From contig NZ_JAODOQ010000001.1 in assembly GCF_025398315.1 (NCBI RefSeq), forward strand, positions 2,046,001 to 2,110,000: a DNA stretch of 64,000 nucleotides. Reading direction: 5' to 3'. The DNA comes from Shewanella phaeophyticola (GTDB taxonomy: Bacteria; Pseudomonadota; Gammaproteobacteria; Enterobacterales; Shewanellaceae). Of this stretch, positions 33,228-43,995 are shown piece after piece (position 1 is the stretch's first letter; each line of letters starts with the position of its first letter). Below the pieces are notes generated by a model. That model was not told the DNA's origin. It searched no databases and saw only the letters and a list, made by a program, of their open reading frames with translations. A program made the position numbers and the translations under genes.

Positions 33228-35249
33228 TTAACTGTTTAAGATAATTTGTTCGCGCAGATGTTTCACTTCATCGCGCAGTGCAGCAGCTTGTTCAAACTCT
33301 AAGTTTTTGGCATGTTCGTGCATTTGTTTTTCTAGTGCATCAATTTGATGACTAAGATCGGCAACACTGGCGTAAGTTGCACGTTTATCGGCAACCTCAG
33401 CATACTTACCTGATTGGCTGCGCTGGCCTTTAGCTTGTTTTGCTTCACCGACATCCATTACATCAGTAATGCTCTTCACCACACCGCGTGGCACAATTCC
33501 GAGTTTAAGATTATGCTGGTGTTGCTTTTCGCGTCGACGTTCTGTTTCTCCCATGGCTTTAGCCATTGAATTGGTAATTCTGTCTGCATAGAGGATCACT
33601 TTACCGTTAACGTTACGTGCAGCGCGGCCAATTGTCTGAATAAGTGAACGTTCTGAGCGTAAAAAGCCTTCTTTATCCGCGTCGAGAATACACACCAAGG
33701 AGACTTCAGGTAAATCTAACCCTTCACGTAATAAGTTAATCCCAACTAATACATCAAAGTGGCCTAAACGAAGATCGCGAATAATTTCAATACGTTCAAC
33801 GGTATCGATATCAGAATGCAAATAGCGTACTTTGACACCGTGTTCATCTAGGTATTCGGTCAAATCTTCTGACATGCGTTTGGTTAACGTAGTGACTAAT
33901 ACCCGTTCATTTACTACTACGCGTTTGTGGATCTCAGATAATAAATCATCAACCTGAATCGCCACCGGGCGCACTTCTAATACAGGGTCAAGTAATCCGG
34001 TTGGGCGCACCACCTGCTCGGCAACTTCACCGTCACTTTTATCAAGCTCGTACTGGCTCGGTGTCGCTGACACAAAAATGGTTTGTGGCATTAAGCGCTC
34101 GAATTCTTCGAACATTAACGGTCGATTGTCTAACGCAGATGGTAAGCGAAACCCATACTCGACTAGGTTCATTTTACGGCTACGATCACCTTTGTACATG
34201 GCACCAATTTGCGGCACCGTGACGTGAGACTCGTCAATAATTAACAAACCGTCTGCAGGGAGATAATCCAATAGCGTTGGCGGCTCTTCTCCGGTGCTAC
34301 GCCCCGACAAGTAACGCGAGTAGTTCTCGATACCTGAGCAATAGCCTAACTCAACCATCATTTCAACGTCGTATTGTACGCGTTCAGTGATCCGTTGGGC
34401 TTCGATTAACTTATTATTGTCGAGCAAAAATTGCCGGCGCTCACGCAGTTCTTCTTTAATCTCTTCAGTTGCCGCTAAGATTTTTTCACGAGGCGTAACA
34501 TAATGCGTTTTAGGGTAAATAGTGGTTCTAACGATGCGCTTATTAATTTGCCCAGTGAGCGGGTCAAACTCGCTTAAACGTTCAATCTCGTCATCAAACA
34601 ATTCAATCCGAATGGCTTCACGTTCAGATTCTGCCGGAAATATATCAATCACCTCGCCCCGCACACGGTAAGTGCCTCGCTGCAGTTCAATGTCATTCCG
34701 GGTATATTGCAACTCGCTTAAGCGAATCAGTATGTCACGTTGCCCCATAAAGTCGCCTTGACGAAGGTGCAACAGCATCTTCATATACGAGTCTGGATCG
34801 CCCAAACCATAAATAGCTGATACTGAGGCAATTAATACCACGTCTTTGCGTTCTAACAGTGCTTTGGTTGCTGACAGCCGCATTTGTTCTATATGGGCAT
34901 TAACAGATGCGTCTTTTTCGATAAAAGTATTAGAGGCAGGCACATAAGCTTCAGGTTGATAATAGTCATAGTAAGAGACAAAGTATTCAACCGCATTGTG
35001 AGGAAAAAACTCTTTCATTTCGCCATAAAGCTGGGCAGCGAGGGTTTTATTGGGTGCCATAATAATGGTAGTCAGACCCATTTGTTTGATCACGTTGGCA
35101 ATGGTGTACGTTTTACCAGAACCTGTCACGCCGAGTAAGGTTTGGCTGGCAATGCCAGACTGTAAACCATCGACAAGTTGGTTAATTGCAGTGGGCTGAT
35201 CACCCGCAGGTTCAAATTTGGACTCTAAGGTAAAAACAGACTCAGACAC
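33228..35249 (-). CDS. uvrB: Excinuclease ABC subunit B
   Basis: An intact ~673-residue damage-verification helicase of nucleotide-excision repair. Walker A is [16 protein letters not shown]. The beta-hairpin region is [20 protein letters not shown], the DEAD-like motif is [14 protein letters not shown], motif VI is [10 protein letters not shown], and the C-terminal UVR domain ([20 protein letters not shown]) binds UvrC. I place the start at GTG 35247-35249 ([14 protein letters not shown]), 9 nt after AAGGG; the ATG three codons earlier is only 0-1 nt from the same AAGGG and so is unlikely. I see no CTG-N10-CAG LexA box upstream. Confidence 0.95.
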   Translation of the reverse strand: MSESVFTLESKFEPAGDQPTAINQLVDGLQSGIASQTLLGVTGSGKTYTIANVIKQMGLTTIIMAPNKTLAAQLYGEMKEFFPHNAVEYFVSYYDYYQPEAYVPASNTFIEKDASVNAHIEQMRLSATKALLERKDVVLIASVSAIYGLGDPDSYMKMLLHLRQGDFMGQRDILIRLSELQYTRNDIELQRGTYRVRGEVIDIFPAESEREAIRIELFDDEIERLSEFDPLTGQINKRIVRTTIYPKTHYVTPREKILAATEEIKEELRERRQFLLDNNKLIEAQRITERVQYDVEMMVELGYCSGIENYSRYLSGRSTGEEPPTLLDYLPADGLLIIDESHVTVPQIGAMYKGDRSRKMNLVEYGFRLPSALDNRPLMFEEFERLMPQTIFVSATPSQYELDKSDGEVAEQVVRPTGLLDPVLEVRPVAIQVDDLLSEIHKRVVVNERVLVTTLTKRMSEDLTEYLDEHGVKVRYLHSDIDTVERIEIIRDLRLGHFDVLVGINLLREGLDLPEVSLVCILDADKEGFLRSERSLIQTIGRAARNVNGKVILYADRITNSMAKAMGETERRREKQHQHNLKLGIVPRGVVKSITDVMDVGEAKQAKGQRSQSGKYAEVADKRATYASVADLSHQIDALEKQMHEHAKNLEFEQAAALRDEVKHLREQIILNS

Positions 35250-36539
35250 AACGTACATCCCTTATAAATAGAACGCGACATAATATACCTAAACACGGAG
35301 TATTGGCGATATCTAATGCTCAATTTACCCGTATTAATGAGATCATAACACTGCTTACACTTTATTTATGACAAAATGACTAACATAATGTGAAAGTGAC
35401 AAACAAATTCATAAATCATGGAAAAACACCCTAAAATCCGCTGAAAAACTAAGCTTAAATGCAATTTAATGCACAATCTGTCATGCAAAGTGGTTACAAT
35501 TTTGCTGTTGACAGAACAGTGGAAAAATAAAACAGTTGATTTTTATATCTTGCTGAAAATTAATAACTTTATATATCACTAATGAAAAAGTATATTTTAA
35601 GTCCAATCCATGCTCAGCAAGGGTTAGCTGCGTATTTACAGCAGAAGTCCACATGTTTATCCACAGATTTAGTGGATAAGTCACTAAAGCCCAATACGAA
35701 TGCGGGGTCAAGCACATCGCCGATTCATAAAACCGTAAGATAATGTTGATGTAATTTAATTACATTTGTAGGTAAATACACAATCGTCAGACAATTTGTT
35801 CATGCGAGTTACTTAATTAGTCTTAGATATTATAGATTTACCTTGACTAGACAATAAGTGAGATAGATAAGGTTATGATCAAAATAGTGCATAAGTTAAG
35901 CATTAAGTCTTATTTATTCAGCAAAATGCACTAATTTGGACGATATACGGACTTGTAAGCAATGACCACAGATCTGTCAATGGGATAAAATGCGATACTT
36001 GTTATTGTATGAGGAGCAGCTGGTGTTACTTAGCCTGCTAGCATTAACTGACTCTGATCCAATTGAGCAACAACTTAACCTAAATAGCCGTTAACAATTC
36101 ATGCCTAGCGTGTTAGTGCCCATTTTTAATGCATTTATGAAATGACATTGTCGTAATGCTTTTGCACCAACGACGTTCAACCCCTATTAATGGCTGCTTA
36201 TCAATTCGTTATTGATGTGTATTAGCCAGCCTTTACCCATACACACATTATTATGCCAATCCACTTTATAATGACAAAGTGACATTTTGTTTTCGCAATT
36301 ATGTAAACAATATAAGCATCGAGGTGATAACCGTCATGGCTAGCCAATATCACTCAACACACTTTTGATGTGTCAGTGAAATAGATATTGAACCAACAAA
36401 GCGAATTCACACAGCGAGTAGATAAGTGATTCATTTTATATTCATTGTTCAAAAATCGGCATAAATGCCCAAAAGTCGTGCACGATGTGTAATTGCTAAC
36501 CAATTAGTCACATAATTGCGTTTTTTTTTATAACTCGAG
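35250..36539. other. Long AT-rich non-coding gap upstream of uvrB and the tRNA-Asn array
   Basis: About 1.3 kb without a convincing gene. The 78-codon minus-strand frame at 35481-35717 has unlikely composition and no ribosome site. A 34-codon plus frame at 35990-36094 (MRYLLLYEEQLVLLSLLALT start) has GGGAT upstream and a hydrophobic stretch, but is too weak to call. The region holds a DnaA-box pair at 35656-35678. I found no sRNA signature with a terminator. Its size and base composition are unusual for this window. Confidence 0.5.
35656..35678. promoter_or_regulatory. Inverted pair of DnaA boxes
   Basis: A perfect TTATCCACA (35656-35664) is followed 5 nt later by AGTGGATAA, which on the opposite strand is TTATCCACT, one mismatch from consensus. 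Two head-to-head DnaA boxes in an AT-rich non-coding region suggest DnaA binding, but no dnaA, gidA or rpmH gene is near, so this is not clearly the chromosomal origin. Confidence 0.45.
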
Positions 36540-36568
36540 TTGACTCAGTTACCAGAGCGTTTTACTAT
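36540..36568 (+). promoter_or_regulatory. Sigma-70 promoter of the tRNA-Asn array
   Basis: TTGACT and TACTAT are separated by exactly 17 bp and sit ~37 nt before the first tRNA. The -10 box is followed by GCGCTCC, a GC-rich discriminator typical of stable-RNA promoters under stringent control. Confidence 0.75.
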
Positions 36569-36604
36569 GCGCTCCGTTCTCAGCAATACATTGCTAAAAA
36601 CGTT

Positions 36605-36680
36605 TCCCCAGTAGTTCAGTTGGTAGAACGCCGGACTGTTAATCCGTATGTCACTGGTTCGAGTCCAGTCTGGGGAGCCA
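36605..36680 (+). tRNA. tRNA-Asn (GTT), copy 1
   Basis: A 76-nt cloverleaf with encoded CCA, anticodon GTT in ACTGTTAATCC and T-arm GGTTCGAGTCC. It differs from the other four copies at three positions: G7/C66 instead of A7/T66 (a compensated acceptor pair) and C instead of G at position 26. Confidence 0.96.
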
Positions 36681-36713
36681 ATTTAGCCAGTAAGTTTAGA
36701 ATGTAAGCGTAAT

Positions 36714-36789
36714 TCCCCAATAGTTCAGTTGGTAGAACGGCGGACTGTTAATCCGTATGTCACTGGTTCGAGTCCAGTTTGGGGAGCCA
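36714..36789 (+). tRNA. tRNA-Asn (GTT), copy 2
   Basis: A 76-nt tRNA, TCCCCAATAG... with anticodon GTT and encoded GCCA end. Identical to copies 3-5; the spacer from copy 1 is 33 nt. Confidence 0.96.
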
Positions 36790-36812
36790 ACGTTTAATGT
36801 TATCGAGATAAT

Positions 36813-36888
36813 TCCCCAATAGTTCAGTTGGTAGAACGGCGGACTGTTAATCCGTATGTCACTGGTTCGAGTCCAGTTTGGGGAGCCA
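36813..36888 (+). tRNA. tRNA-Asn (GTT), copy 3
   Basis: A 76-nt tRNA identical to copies 2, 4 and 5. The 23-nt spacer before it has no promoter, so it is co-transcribed from 36540. Confidence 0.96.
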
Positions 36889-36915
36889 TCGAGACGACAA
36901 ATTTGAAATGCCCAA

Positions 36916-36991
36916 TCCCCAATAGTTCAGTTGGTAGAACGGCGGACTGTTAATCCGTATGTCACTGGTTCGAGTCCAGTTTGGGGAGCCA
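36916..36991 (+). tRNA. tRNA-Asn (GTT), copy 4
   Basis: A 76-nt tRNA identical to copies 2, 3 and 5, after a 27-nt spacer. Confidence 0.96.
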
Positions 36992-37020
36992 TTTCAAGGT
37001 AATAGTCAATAATGATCAAT

Positions 37021-37096
37021 TCCCCAATAGTTCAGTTGGTAGAACGGCGGACTGTTAATCCGTATGTCACTGGTTCGAGTCCAGTTTGGGGAGCCA
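37021..37096 (+). tRNA. tRNA-Asn (GTT), copy 5
   Basis: A 76-nt tRNA identical to copies 2-4, last of the array. No strong intrinsic terminator is visible in the 100 nt after it. Confidence 0.96.
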
Positions 37097-37513
37097 TTAT
37101 TTCGCAATGTCATCCCCCTCTATTAACATGTCAATTCCCCTTTTTAGTACCATCTTAACTGACATTTTATCTGTCATTGTTTGTTTTCGTTTTCCCTCAT
37201 AAAAATAGTGCTTTAGGTTAATCATATATTAATCTAATATCTGGTATGCTACCTCTGTTTAAAAATAAAACACATTGATTAAATCGCGAGCATTTTAACC
37301 ATCAACATTATGCCAATACCGAATTGGAAAGCACAATGCCATGCTGAATATTTTGTTAAAGGTAGTTAACGGTGCCAAGCTTCAATAACCATAAATATAA
37401 ACTATCATTAACATCATAACTTTAAGCAGAACATCATCAGCAACCACTCATGCTGATAGCGAATCAAAATCAAACTGACTTATTATTGTAAACTCGTAGG
37501 GAATGGAAGTTTT
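37097..37513. other. Intergenic region between tRNA-Asn array and GGDEF/EAL gene
   Basis: 417 bp, AT-rich, with no gene or stable hairpin seen. It presumably contains the 3' processing end of the tRNA transcript and the promoter of the downstream gene. Confidence 0.4.
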
Positions 37514-39412
37514 ATGGGCTTATCAAAATCCTTTCAGATAGTGTTGTTGATTGTTTTCGGCTTATTGATCTTCAGGATCTATACGGTCGAAAACAATGAA
37601 GTGCAAGAGCAAGGAAAAATTGCTCAGGAGCATTATCAGCGCTATGTACAAACTTATCGTCACTGGGAAGGTAGCGGTGAAGCATTATATAAAAAAATGA
37701 CTCAAGATTTTACCTTCCAGTTTTTTCAATTTATACACAATACAGACAGTAACCTTAACTACACTCACGGTAGTTTAAAGCGTCTAAGTGATGATTTTCC
37801 AAGTAAAATATTTAACATCCAATTAGGCCATATTCAAACCCTTGGTGATGCGCGCTTACAAGTTCGTTTAGACACCGCAAGCGTACTTTCCTCTAGTTTT
37901 GACGACTTAGAGCAAACTGCCATACTTTTAATTGGTGCATATCTATTGTTGATGGTGTTATTTGCCTTGTTAGTGCAATTACACCGTTCTCGTATTAAAT
38001 ACGCTGCAGAATACATTAACCATATCTCGGAACTGTCATTTTTAGCATTAGAGCGTTCTCGATTTCCTGGTGTATTACGCCCATTAGGTAATGCATTAGA
38101 AGCATGCCGTAATCAGTTAAAGCTTAGTTTAGATAGGGTACGAAAAGAAAACGAACAGCTAACAAAAGCCGCTTATCAAGATCCTGTCAGTGGCTTTTCA
38201 ACTCGACAACGTTTTACTCAACATTTAGATGCCTTAAACAAATCAGATAAACAACAATATGGCGTGCTACTGATGGTTAAGGCGGCAGAACTTGCCAGTA
38301 TAAACCAATTACATGGACGTGCAGCCGGTGATGATTATCTCGCCAAATTGGCTACCTGCATTCGTAAATCAATTGCAAGTTTTGGTGTTACTGAGTGTTT
38401 TAGGGTTTCAAGTGGTGATTTTGCCGTATTCATCGACAGCATTACCTTAAAAGAAGGCGAAAAATGCATAGAGCAACTCAAAGTTCAACTCGACGAATAT
38501 GCTCAAAGCTCTCGCAGTGATTCTATTGCCCACGCTGGTATGGTGCCATATAAAGAAGGCAGTGAACCATTGGCATTAATGTCATTAGCAGACACCGCTG
38601 TCAGCGTAGCACAAACCTTAGGCTCTAACCGTTATTATCAATTAGAAAAACTTTCTGGTAATGAGCAACATGGCGATGACCATTGGAAACTGACCATTAA
38701 TGATTTAATTAAGCGCCGCAGTATTCATTTTTATCAGCAACCGATCCAACCCTGTAACAACCAAACAGATGTGTATCGTGAGTTACTCGCCCGTTTTGCT
38801 AATGCTGATGGCAAGTATTTACCCACCACAACGGTTATTGCCATGGCTGAACGCTATGGACTTAATGTCGAATTAGACCAAATGATTGTGATTCAAACAA
38901 TCAAAGTACTCAGTCAAAATCCCAACTTAACTGGCAATATGGGGGTAAATATCAGCGCTTCATCAGCATTGCAGGATAATTTTACCAGTTGGCTTAAAGA
39001 TTTATTGTCAAAGCACCGCCAAATTGCATCACGTCTGGTGTTTGAACTTAACGAAGCGGGCATGCAGGCTAACCTGCTCTCTAGCCGTCAATTTGTCAGT
39101 GAAATGCACAAGGTCGGCGCTAAAGTCGCCATTGAACGCTTTGGGTTAGGGTTTACCTCATTTAAGTTCTTCCGCGAAGTCCGTCCAGACTTTATTAAAT
39201 TAGACAGTAGCTACAGTGATAATATTGAACAAGATAACAACAATAAGTTCTTTGTACGGATGATTGTCGACATCGCCAAACGGATTAGTATTCGGGTTAT
39301 CGCCACAGGTGTTGAAAAACAAGACGAAAAATTAACCTTAGAAAAATTATTAGTGGATGGCCTACAGGGATATTATATTGCCAAACCTGACATACTGGTC
39401 AAAAAACAGTAA
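37514..39412 (+). CDS. Membrane protein with degenerate GGDEF and EAL domains (CsrD-like)
   Basis: A 632-residue intact protein. Transmembrane helices lie near residues 6-23 and 136-157 and flank a periplasmic segment. A linker with RVRKENEQLTKAAYQDPVSG leads into a GGDEF fold whose active-site loop reads SSGDF, then an EAL fold whose signature reads YRELLARF (ELL) with ERFGLG where active enzymes have DDFGTG. Neither cyclase nor phosphodiesterase activity is expected. This double degeneracy with two N-terminal helices resembles CsrD, which guides RNase E to CsrB-type sRNAs; a LapD-like c-di-GMP receptor is the alternative. GGAATGGAAG precedes the start. It lies 139 nt upstream of rsxA. Confidence 0.75.
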   Translation: MGLSKSFQIVLLIVFGLLIFRIYTVENNEVQEQGKIAQEHYQRYVQTYRHWEGSGEALYKKMTQDFTFQFFQFIHNTDSNLNYTHGSLKRLSDDFPSKIFNIQLGHIQTLGDARLQVRLDTASVLSSSFDDLEQTAILLIGAYLLLMVLFALLVQLHRSRIKYAAEYINHISELSFLALERSRFPGVLRPLGNALEACRNQLKLSLDRVRKENEQLTKAAYQDPVSGFSTRQRFTQHLDALNKSDKQQYGVLLMVKAAELASINQLHGRAAGDDYLAKLATCIRKSIASFGVTECFRVSSGDFAVFIDSITLKEGEKCIEQLKVQLDEYAQSSRSDSIAHAGMVPYKEGSEPLALMSLADTAVSVAQTLGSNRYYQLEKLSGNEQHGDDHWKLTINDLIKRRSIHFYQQPIQPCNNQTDVYRELLARFANADGKYLPTTTVIAMAERYGLNVELDQMIVIQTIKVLSQNPNLTGNMGVNISASSALQDNFTSWLKDLLSKHRQIASRLVFELNEAGMQANLLSSRQFVSEMHKVGAKVAIERFGLGFTSFKFFREVRPDFIKLDSSYSDNIEQDNNNKFFVRMIVDIAKRISIRVIATGVEKQDEKLTLEKLLVDGLQGYYIAKPDILVKKQ

Positions 39413-39551
39413 CTTTAGGGTTAATAAACCGTAAAAAACACGCTTTTATTCTAAGGTTAAGCATTTTATGTTTAACCTTATTTTTTATCCGTTGTTTCTC
39501 AACGCTAAACCTAAGATAATACCCAGATCTATTGGTCAAAAAATTGTAGCA

Positions 39552-40130
39552 ATGACAGAGTATCTTCTCTTATTAATCGGCACTGTACTGGTTAATAACT
39601 TCGTCCTAGTGAAATTCTTAGGTCTATGCCCTTTTATGGGGGTGTCGAGCAAATTGGCGTCGGCTATTGGCATGTCAATGGCAACGACCTTTGTATTAAC
39701 CCTTGCATCTATTCTTAGCTATCTCACCAATGCGTTTTTGTTACAACCATTTGATCTGAGCTATTTGCGTACCATGAGTTTTATTCTCGTTATCGCCGTA
39801 GTGGTTCAGTTCACCGAAATGGTCGTACAAAAAACCAGTGCCTCTCTGCATCGCGCCTTAGGTATTTATTTACCGTTAATCACCACTAATTGCGCAGTAT
39901 TGGGCGTAGCGTTATTAAACGTTAACGAAGACAACAATTTTATTGAGTCTGCCATTTACGGTTTTGGTGCAGCAGTCGGCTTTTCATTAGTATTAATTTT
40001 ATTTTCGGCAATGCGTGAGCGTTTAGCTGCGGCGGATGTGCCTGTACCCTTTAAAGGCGGCGCAATCGCCATGATCACCGCCGGTTTAATGTCGTTAGCA
40101 TTTATGGGATTTGCGGGGCTGGTTAATTAG
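39552..40130 (+). CDS. rsxA: Electron transport complex subunit RsxA/RnfA
   Basis: A 192-residue integral membrane subunit of the ion-translocating NADH:ferredoxin-type oxidoreductase (Rnf/Rsx); in enteric bacteria the homologue keeps SoxR reduced. It has six helices, including [20 protein letters not shown] with the conserved [11 protein letters not shown]. The start is MTEYLLLL (ATG 39552), 28 codons into the open frame, as in the family. Intact. First gene of rsxABCDGE-nth, with 1 nt between its stop and rsxB. Confidence 0.95.
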   Translation: MTEYLLLLIGTVLVNNFVLVKFLGLCPFMGVSSKLASAIGMSMATTFVLTLASILSYLTNAFLLQPFDLSYLRTMSFILVIAVVVQFTEMVVQKTSASLHRALGIYLPLITTNCAVLGVALLNVNEDNNFIESAIYGFGAAVGFSLVLILFSAMRERLAAADVPVPFKGGAIAMITAGLMSLAFMGFAGLVN

Positions 40131-40131
40131 C

Positions 40132-40710
40132 ATGACGAGTATTTTTATTGCCGTTGCGGTATTAAGTATATTGGCATTAGTGTTTGGGGTGATTTTAGGC
40201 TTTGCATCTAAAAAGTTTAAAGTTGAAGGTAACCCTATCATCGACCAAGTTGAAGCCTTATTACCACAAACTCAATGTGGCCAGTGTGGCTACCCAGGTT
40301 GTAGACCTTACGCTGAAGCGATTGCTAATGGCGATCATATCAATAAGTGCCCGCCTGGCGGCACAGCCACCATGGAAAAAATAGCTGAATTAATGGGCGT
40401 TGAACAAGAACCGTTAAATGCCGAGGCTCAATCTAGTGTAAAAAAAGTGGCTTACATTCGTGAAGATGAATGTATTGGTTGCACTAAATGTATTCAAGCC
40501 TGCCCTGTCGATGCCATTTTAGGTGCGGGTAAGCTAATGCATACCGTCATTGCCAAAGACTGCACTGGATGTGACTTGTGTGTGGAACCTTGTCCTGTTG
40601 ACTGTATTGATATGATCCCTGTTGAAACGACGCTGCAAAACTGGGATTGGAAATTAAATAGTATCCCAGTCAAAGTGATCCATTCTGAGCAAGAGGAGAC
40701 AGCGTGCTAA
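40132..40710 (+). CDS. rsxB: Electron transport complex subunit RsxB/RnfB (Fe-S protein)
   Basis: A 192-residue intact subunit with an N-terminal membrane anchor ([20 protein letters not shown]). [17 protein letters not shown] ... CPPGG four-cysteine cluster domain follows, then two 4Fe-4S ferredoxin motifs, [15 protein letters not shown] and [15 protein letters not shown]. It passes electrons between RsxC and the membrane subunits. The start MTSIFIA sits just after the rsxA stop, and its 3' end overlaps rsxC by 7 nt. Confidence 0.96.
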   Translation: MTSIFIAVAVLSILALVFGVILGFASKKFKVEGNPIIDQVEALLPQTQCGQCGYPGCRPYAEAIANGDHINKCPPGGTATMEKIAELMGVEQEPLNAEAQSSVKKVAYIREDECIGCTKCIQACPVDAILGAGKLMHTVIAKDCTGCDLCVEPCPVDCIDMIPVETTLQNWDWKLNSIPVKVIHSEQEETAC

Positions 40711-42939
40711 CGTTATTAGAACAACTCGATAAAGGAACTTTGTGGCAATCTCCTGGTGGGATCCACCCTCCCCAATTAAAGACATTATCGAATCAATCAA
40801 CCATTGCCCGTTTACCACTAGCACAGCGCTTTGTTGTACCCGTACCCTTAGTGGGTGAGCAAGCCATTTTGACTGTTTCGGTGGGAGATCTGGTGCTCAA
40901 AGGCCAAATGTTGACTGAAGGCACAGGCTTTATTTATTTACCTGTGCACGCCCCAACCTCTGGCCGTGTAATCGCGATAGAACAACACGCAACCAATCAC
41001 CCTTCTTCACTGCCGACATTAAGCTGTATCATTGAAGCTGATGGCCAAGACGCTTGGTGCGAGCTGATACCGCACTCACTCGAACAATTATCCAAAAACC
41101 AAATATTAGACAAGATAAAAAACGCAGGCATTGCAGGTATGGGCGGCGCGGCTTTTCCAAGCCATGTCAAATTAAACCCAGCCAGTGAAATCGATTTAGT
41201 GATTATTAATGGTGTTGAATGCGAACCTTACATCAGTTCTGATGACCGGTTAATGCGCGATTACAGTGATGAAATCTTAAAAGGGATTGGAGTAATACAT
41301 CACTTACTTAATCCGCAGCGGATCATCATCGCCATTGAAGATAATAAGCCTGAAGCTGCAAAGGCCATGCAGGATGCTGTGCAGCGCAGTACATTACCTA
41401 CAGGTATAATACGGGTTACGGTTATCCCCACCAAATACCCATCAGGTGGCGAAAAACAGCTTATCCAAATTATTACCGGCAAAGAAGTGCCCAGCGGCCA
41501 TATCCCAGCACAACTGGGCATAGTGGTGCACAATGTCGGCACCGCTTACGCGATTCAAGAGGCGATATATCAAGGTAAACCCTTGATTGAACGAGTTGTC
41601 ACTTTAACGGGTGAGCAAATTGGCCAACCGGGCAACTACTGGTTACCTATCGGCACAACCATCAATGACGCCCTACAAGCAGTAAGCTTTCGTCCATCTT
41701 CATCGCAAAAGGTTATCGTAGGCGGCTACTATGATGGGTTACGCTCTAGCGGATTTAGATGTGCCAATATTAAAAGGGACTAACTGTTTATTAGCACCAA
41801 GTCATCATGAAATGGCCGCTGATGTTGATGAAAAAGCCTGTATCCGTTGTGGTGAATGTGCCATCGCTTGCCCCGCATTATTACTGCCACAACAGCTTTT
41901 TTGGCATGCAAAAGCTGAAGAATATGAGAAAGCGGCTAGCTTTAATTTAAAAGATTGTATTGAATGTGGTTGTTGCAGTTATGTCTGTCCTAGCGATATT
42001 CCCCTAGTTGAATATTATCGTGTGGCAAAGTCAGCATTAAAAATTGAAGCTGAAGAAAAGCACCAAGCTGAACAAGCTAAAATTCGTTTTGAAGCGCGTA
42101 TACAGCGTTTAGAAGATGAAAAAAATGCCCGAGAGGCTAAGGCCAAAGAAGCCGCAGCAAAACGCCAAGCCAGCATGAAGTCAACTGATAAAGATGCCGT
42201 AGCCGCCGCCATGGCGCGTATTGCGGCTAAAAAAGCCCAAGCGGCATCAAGTACTACCTCATCTGAAGCACCGCAAGCGACAGTGGATCCGAAAAAGGCC
42301 GCCATTAATGCTGCTATCGAACGCGCTAAGGCCAAAAAAGTGGCTCAAGCAAATACCCTCAGGAGCGAGAATGAGCTCGACACCAGTACTGCTGACGTGA
42401 ATGTCGATGACAAGCAAGCTAAAATTGCCGCCGCAGTTGCGCGAGCAAAAGCCAAAAAAGCCGCACAAGCGAATGCTAAGTTAATGACTCAAACAGCCAA
42501 CCCGACTGAAACTACAGCAGCAGAAACTGTACTGACAACAGACGCGATTGACGACAAAAAAGCCCGTGTTGCAGCTGCAGTCGCCAAAGCCAAGGCAAAA
42601 AAGTTAGCACAAGCAGGCCAAACTGATGACTCGATTGTTGAAGCAGAACCTACTGCTGATGTAGTTGACGACAAAAAAGCCCGTGTTGCGGCAGCAGTCG
42701 CTAAAGCTAAAGCAAAAAAGTTGGCTCAAGCGAGTCAAATCGATATCGACGAAGCTGCGTCTCAATCTACCGCTGATATTGAGTCTACTGTCAATATAAA
42801 ACCAGATGTTGCATTAACTGACGCGTCTGACTCAGCAGATTTGTCCCCAGAACAAGTCAAAAAAGCCAAAGTCGCTGCGGCAGTAGCCAAAGCAAAAGCG
42901 AAACAGCTCGCCAAACGTGCTGAGCAAGAGGAACAATAA
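40704..42939 (+). CDS. rsxC: Electron transport complex subunit RsxC/RnfC (frameshifted)
   Basis: A ~745-residue peripheral NADH-oxidising subunit. The first frame holds the FMN/NADH-binding region ([27 protein letters not shown]). The second holds two 4Fe-4S motifs, [12 protein letters not shown] and [12 protein letters not shown], and a ~250-residue Ala/Lys-rich tail with at least four imperfect copies of [20 protein letters not shown]. It starts at GTG 40704, overlapping rsxB. The frame break at 41724-41730 falls in VGGPMMGYAL: GGCGGGCCCATG is expected and GGCGGCTACTATG is read, the same GGGCCC-to-GGCTAC change seen in glgX. Confidence 0.93.
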
Positions 42940-42941
42940 TC

Positions 42942-43993
42942 ATGGCATTTAAAATTGCCTCATCACCCCATGTGAGCACCAGTTTACACACCAACACCGT
43001 GATGAAAAGGGTCGCTTTGTGTCTTATTCCGGGTATTGCTGTGCAAAGTTATTACTTTGGCTTTGGCACACTGGTGCAAATTTTGTTGGCTGTCAGTGTG
43101 GCATATTTAGCCGAAGCCGCGGTGATGAAACTGCGTAACAAAAACATCAAAGCAACCTTAAGCGACAACAGCGCATTAGTTACCGCTTGCTTATTAGCCG
43201 TAGCCATTCCGCCGTTGGCCCCTGGTGGTTAATTGTCATAGGTACGTTATTTGCCATCGTTATCGTTAAACAGCTTTATGGCGGTTTAGGTAACAATGTT
43301 TTCAACCCGGCAATGGCTGCTTATGTATTACTGCTTATTTCATTTCCGGTTCAAATGACCTCATGGGTTGCACCGCAAACCATTGCGTTTAATCAGGCAT
43401 CATTGCTCACCAGTGTGCAAACCATTTTTGAAATTAATCAAACTTTTGCGGCTGAATATTTTCGTTTAGGCATTGATGGCGTCGCAATGGCAACCCCGCT
43501 TGATACCTTAAAAACTGATTTATCGATGGGCTTAACCACCACCGAGAGCCTGGCAAAACCGATTTTCTCTGGCATGGGCGCTGAAGGATGGTTTTGGGTC
43601 AACTTAGCCTATCTTGTCGGCGGTTTAGTTATGCTAAAGCTTAAGGTTATCCGTTGGCATATCAGTCTTGCAATTATTGCCAGTTTATTCCTGTGCGCCA
43701 GTTTTGGTTTTTTAGTCAGCCCAGACACCTTTGTTAGCCCGTTAATACACCTATTCAGCGGCGGTACGATGTTAGCGGCATTTTTTATTGCCACCGATCC
43801 GGTCACTGCCGCAACTAGCCCTAGAGGCAGGTTAATATTTGGCGCCATGATTGGCGTGCTAATTTATTTAATTCGTACCTTTGGTGGCTATCCTGATGCG
43901 GTAGCCTTTGCGGTATTGCTTGCCAACATGTGCGCCCCCTTTATTGATTATTATGTGCGACCACGCAGTTACGGTCATCGTACAGGAAACTAA
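42942..43993 (+). CDS. rsxD: Electron transport complex subunit RsxD/RnfD (frameshifted)
   Basis: A ~350-residue polytopic subunit that carries covalent FMN on a threonine; the likely site is [11 protein letters not shown] in the second frame. Helices include [11 protein letters not shown]..., [37 protein letters not shown] and [16 protein letters not shown]. It starts 2 nt after rsxC. The frame break at 43216-43224 is in [12 protein letters not shown], where TTGGGGCCCTGG is expected and TTGGCCCCTGG is read. It is followed 2 nt later by rsxG. Confidence 0.93.
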
Positions 43994-43995
43994 CT

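Noticed and set aside
35499..35514. LexA-like CTGTTGACAGAACAG upstream of uvrB
   Set aside because: The spacing between CTG and CAG is nine, not ten, and it lies ~250 bp from the start.
35481..35717. 78-codon minus-strand ORF
   Set aside because: No ribosome site, unlikely residue composition, no family resemblance; it spans the DnaA boxes.
37130..37145. CAATTCCCC after the fifth tRNA-Asn as the remnant of a sixth copy
   Set aside because: Only nine bases match the tRNA 5' end; no arms or CCA end follow.
42015..42674. Long Ala/Ser-rich ORFs antisense to rsxC
   Set aside because: They are shadows of the repetitive Ala/Lys codons of the RsxC tail.
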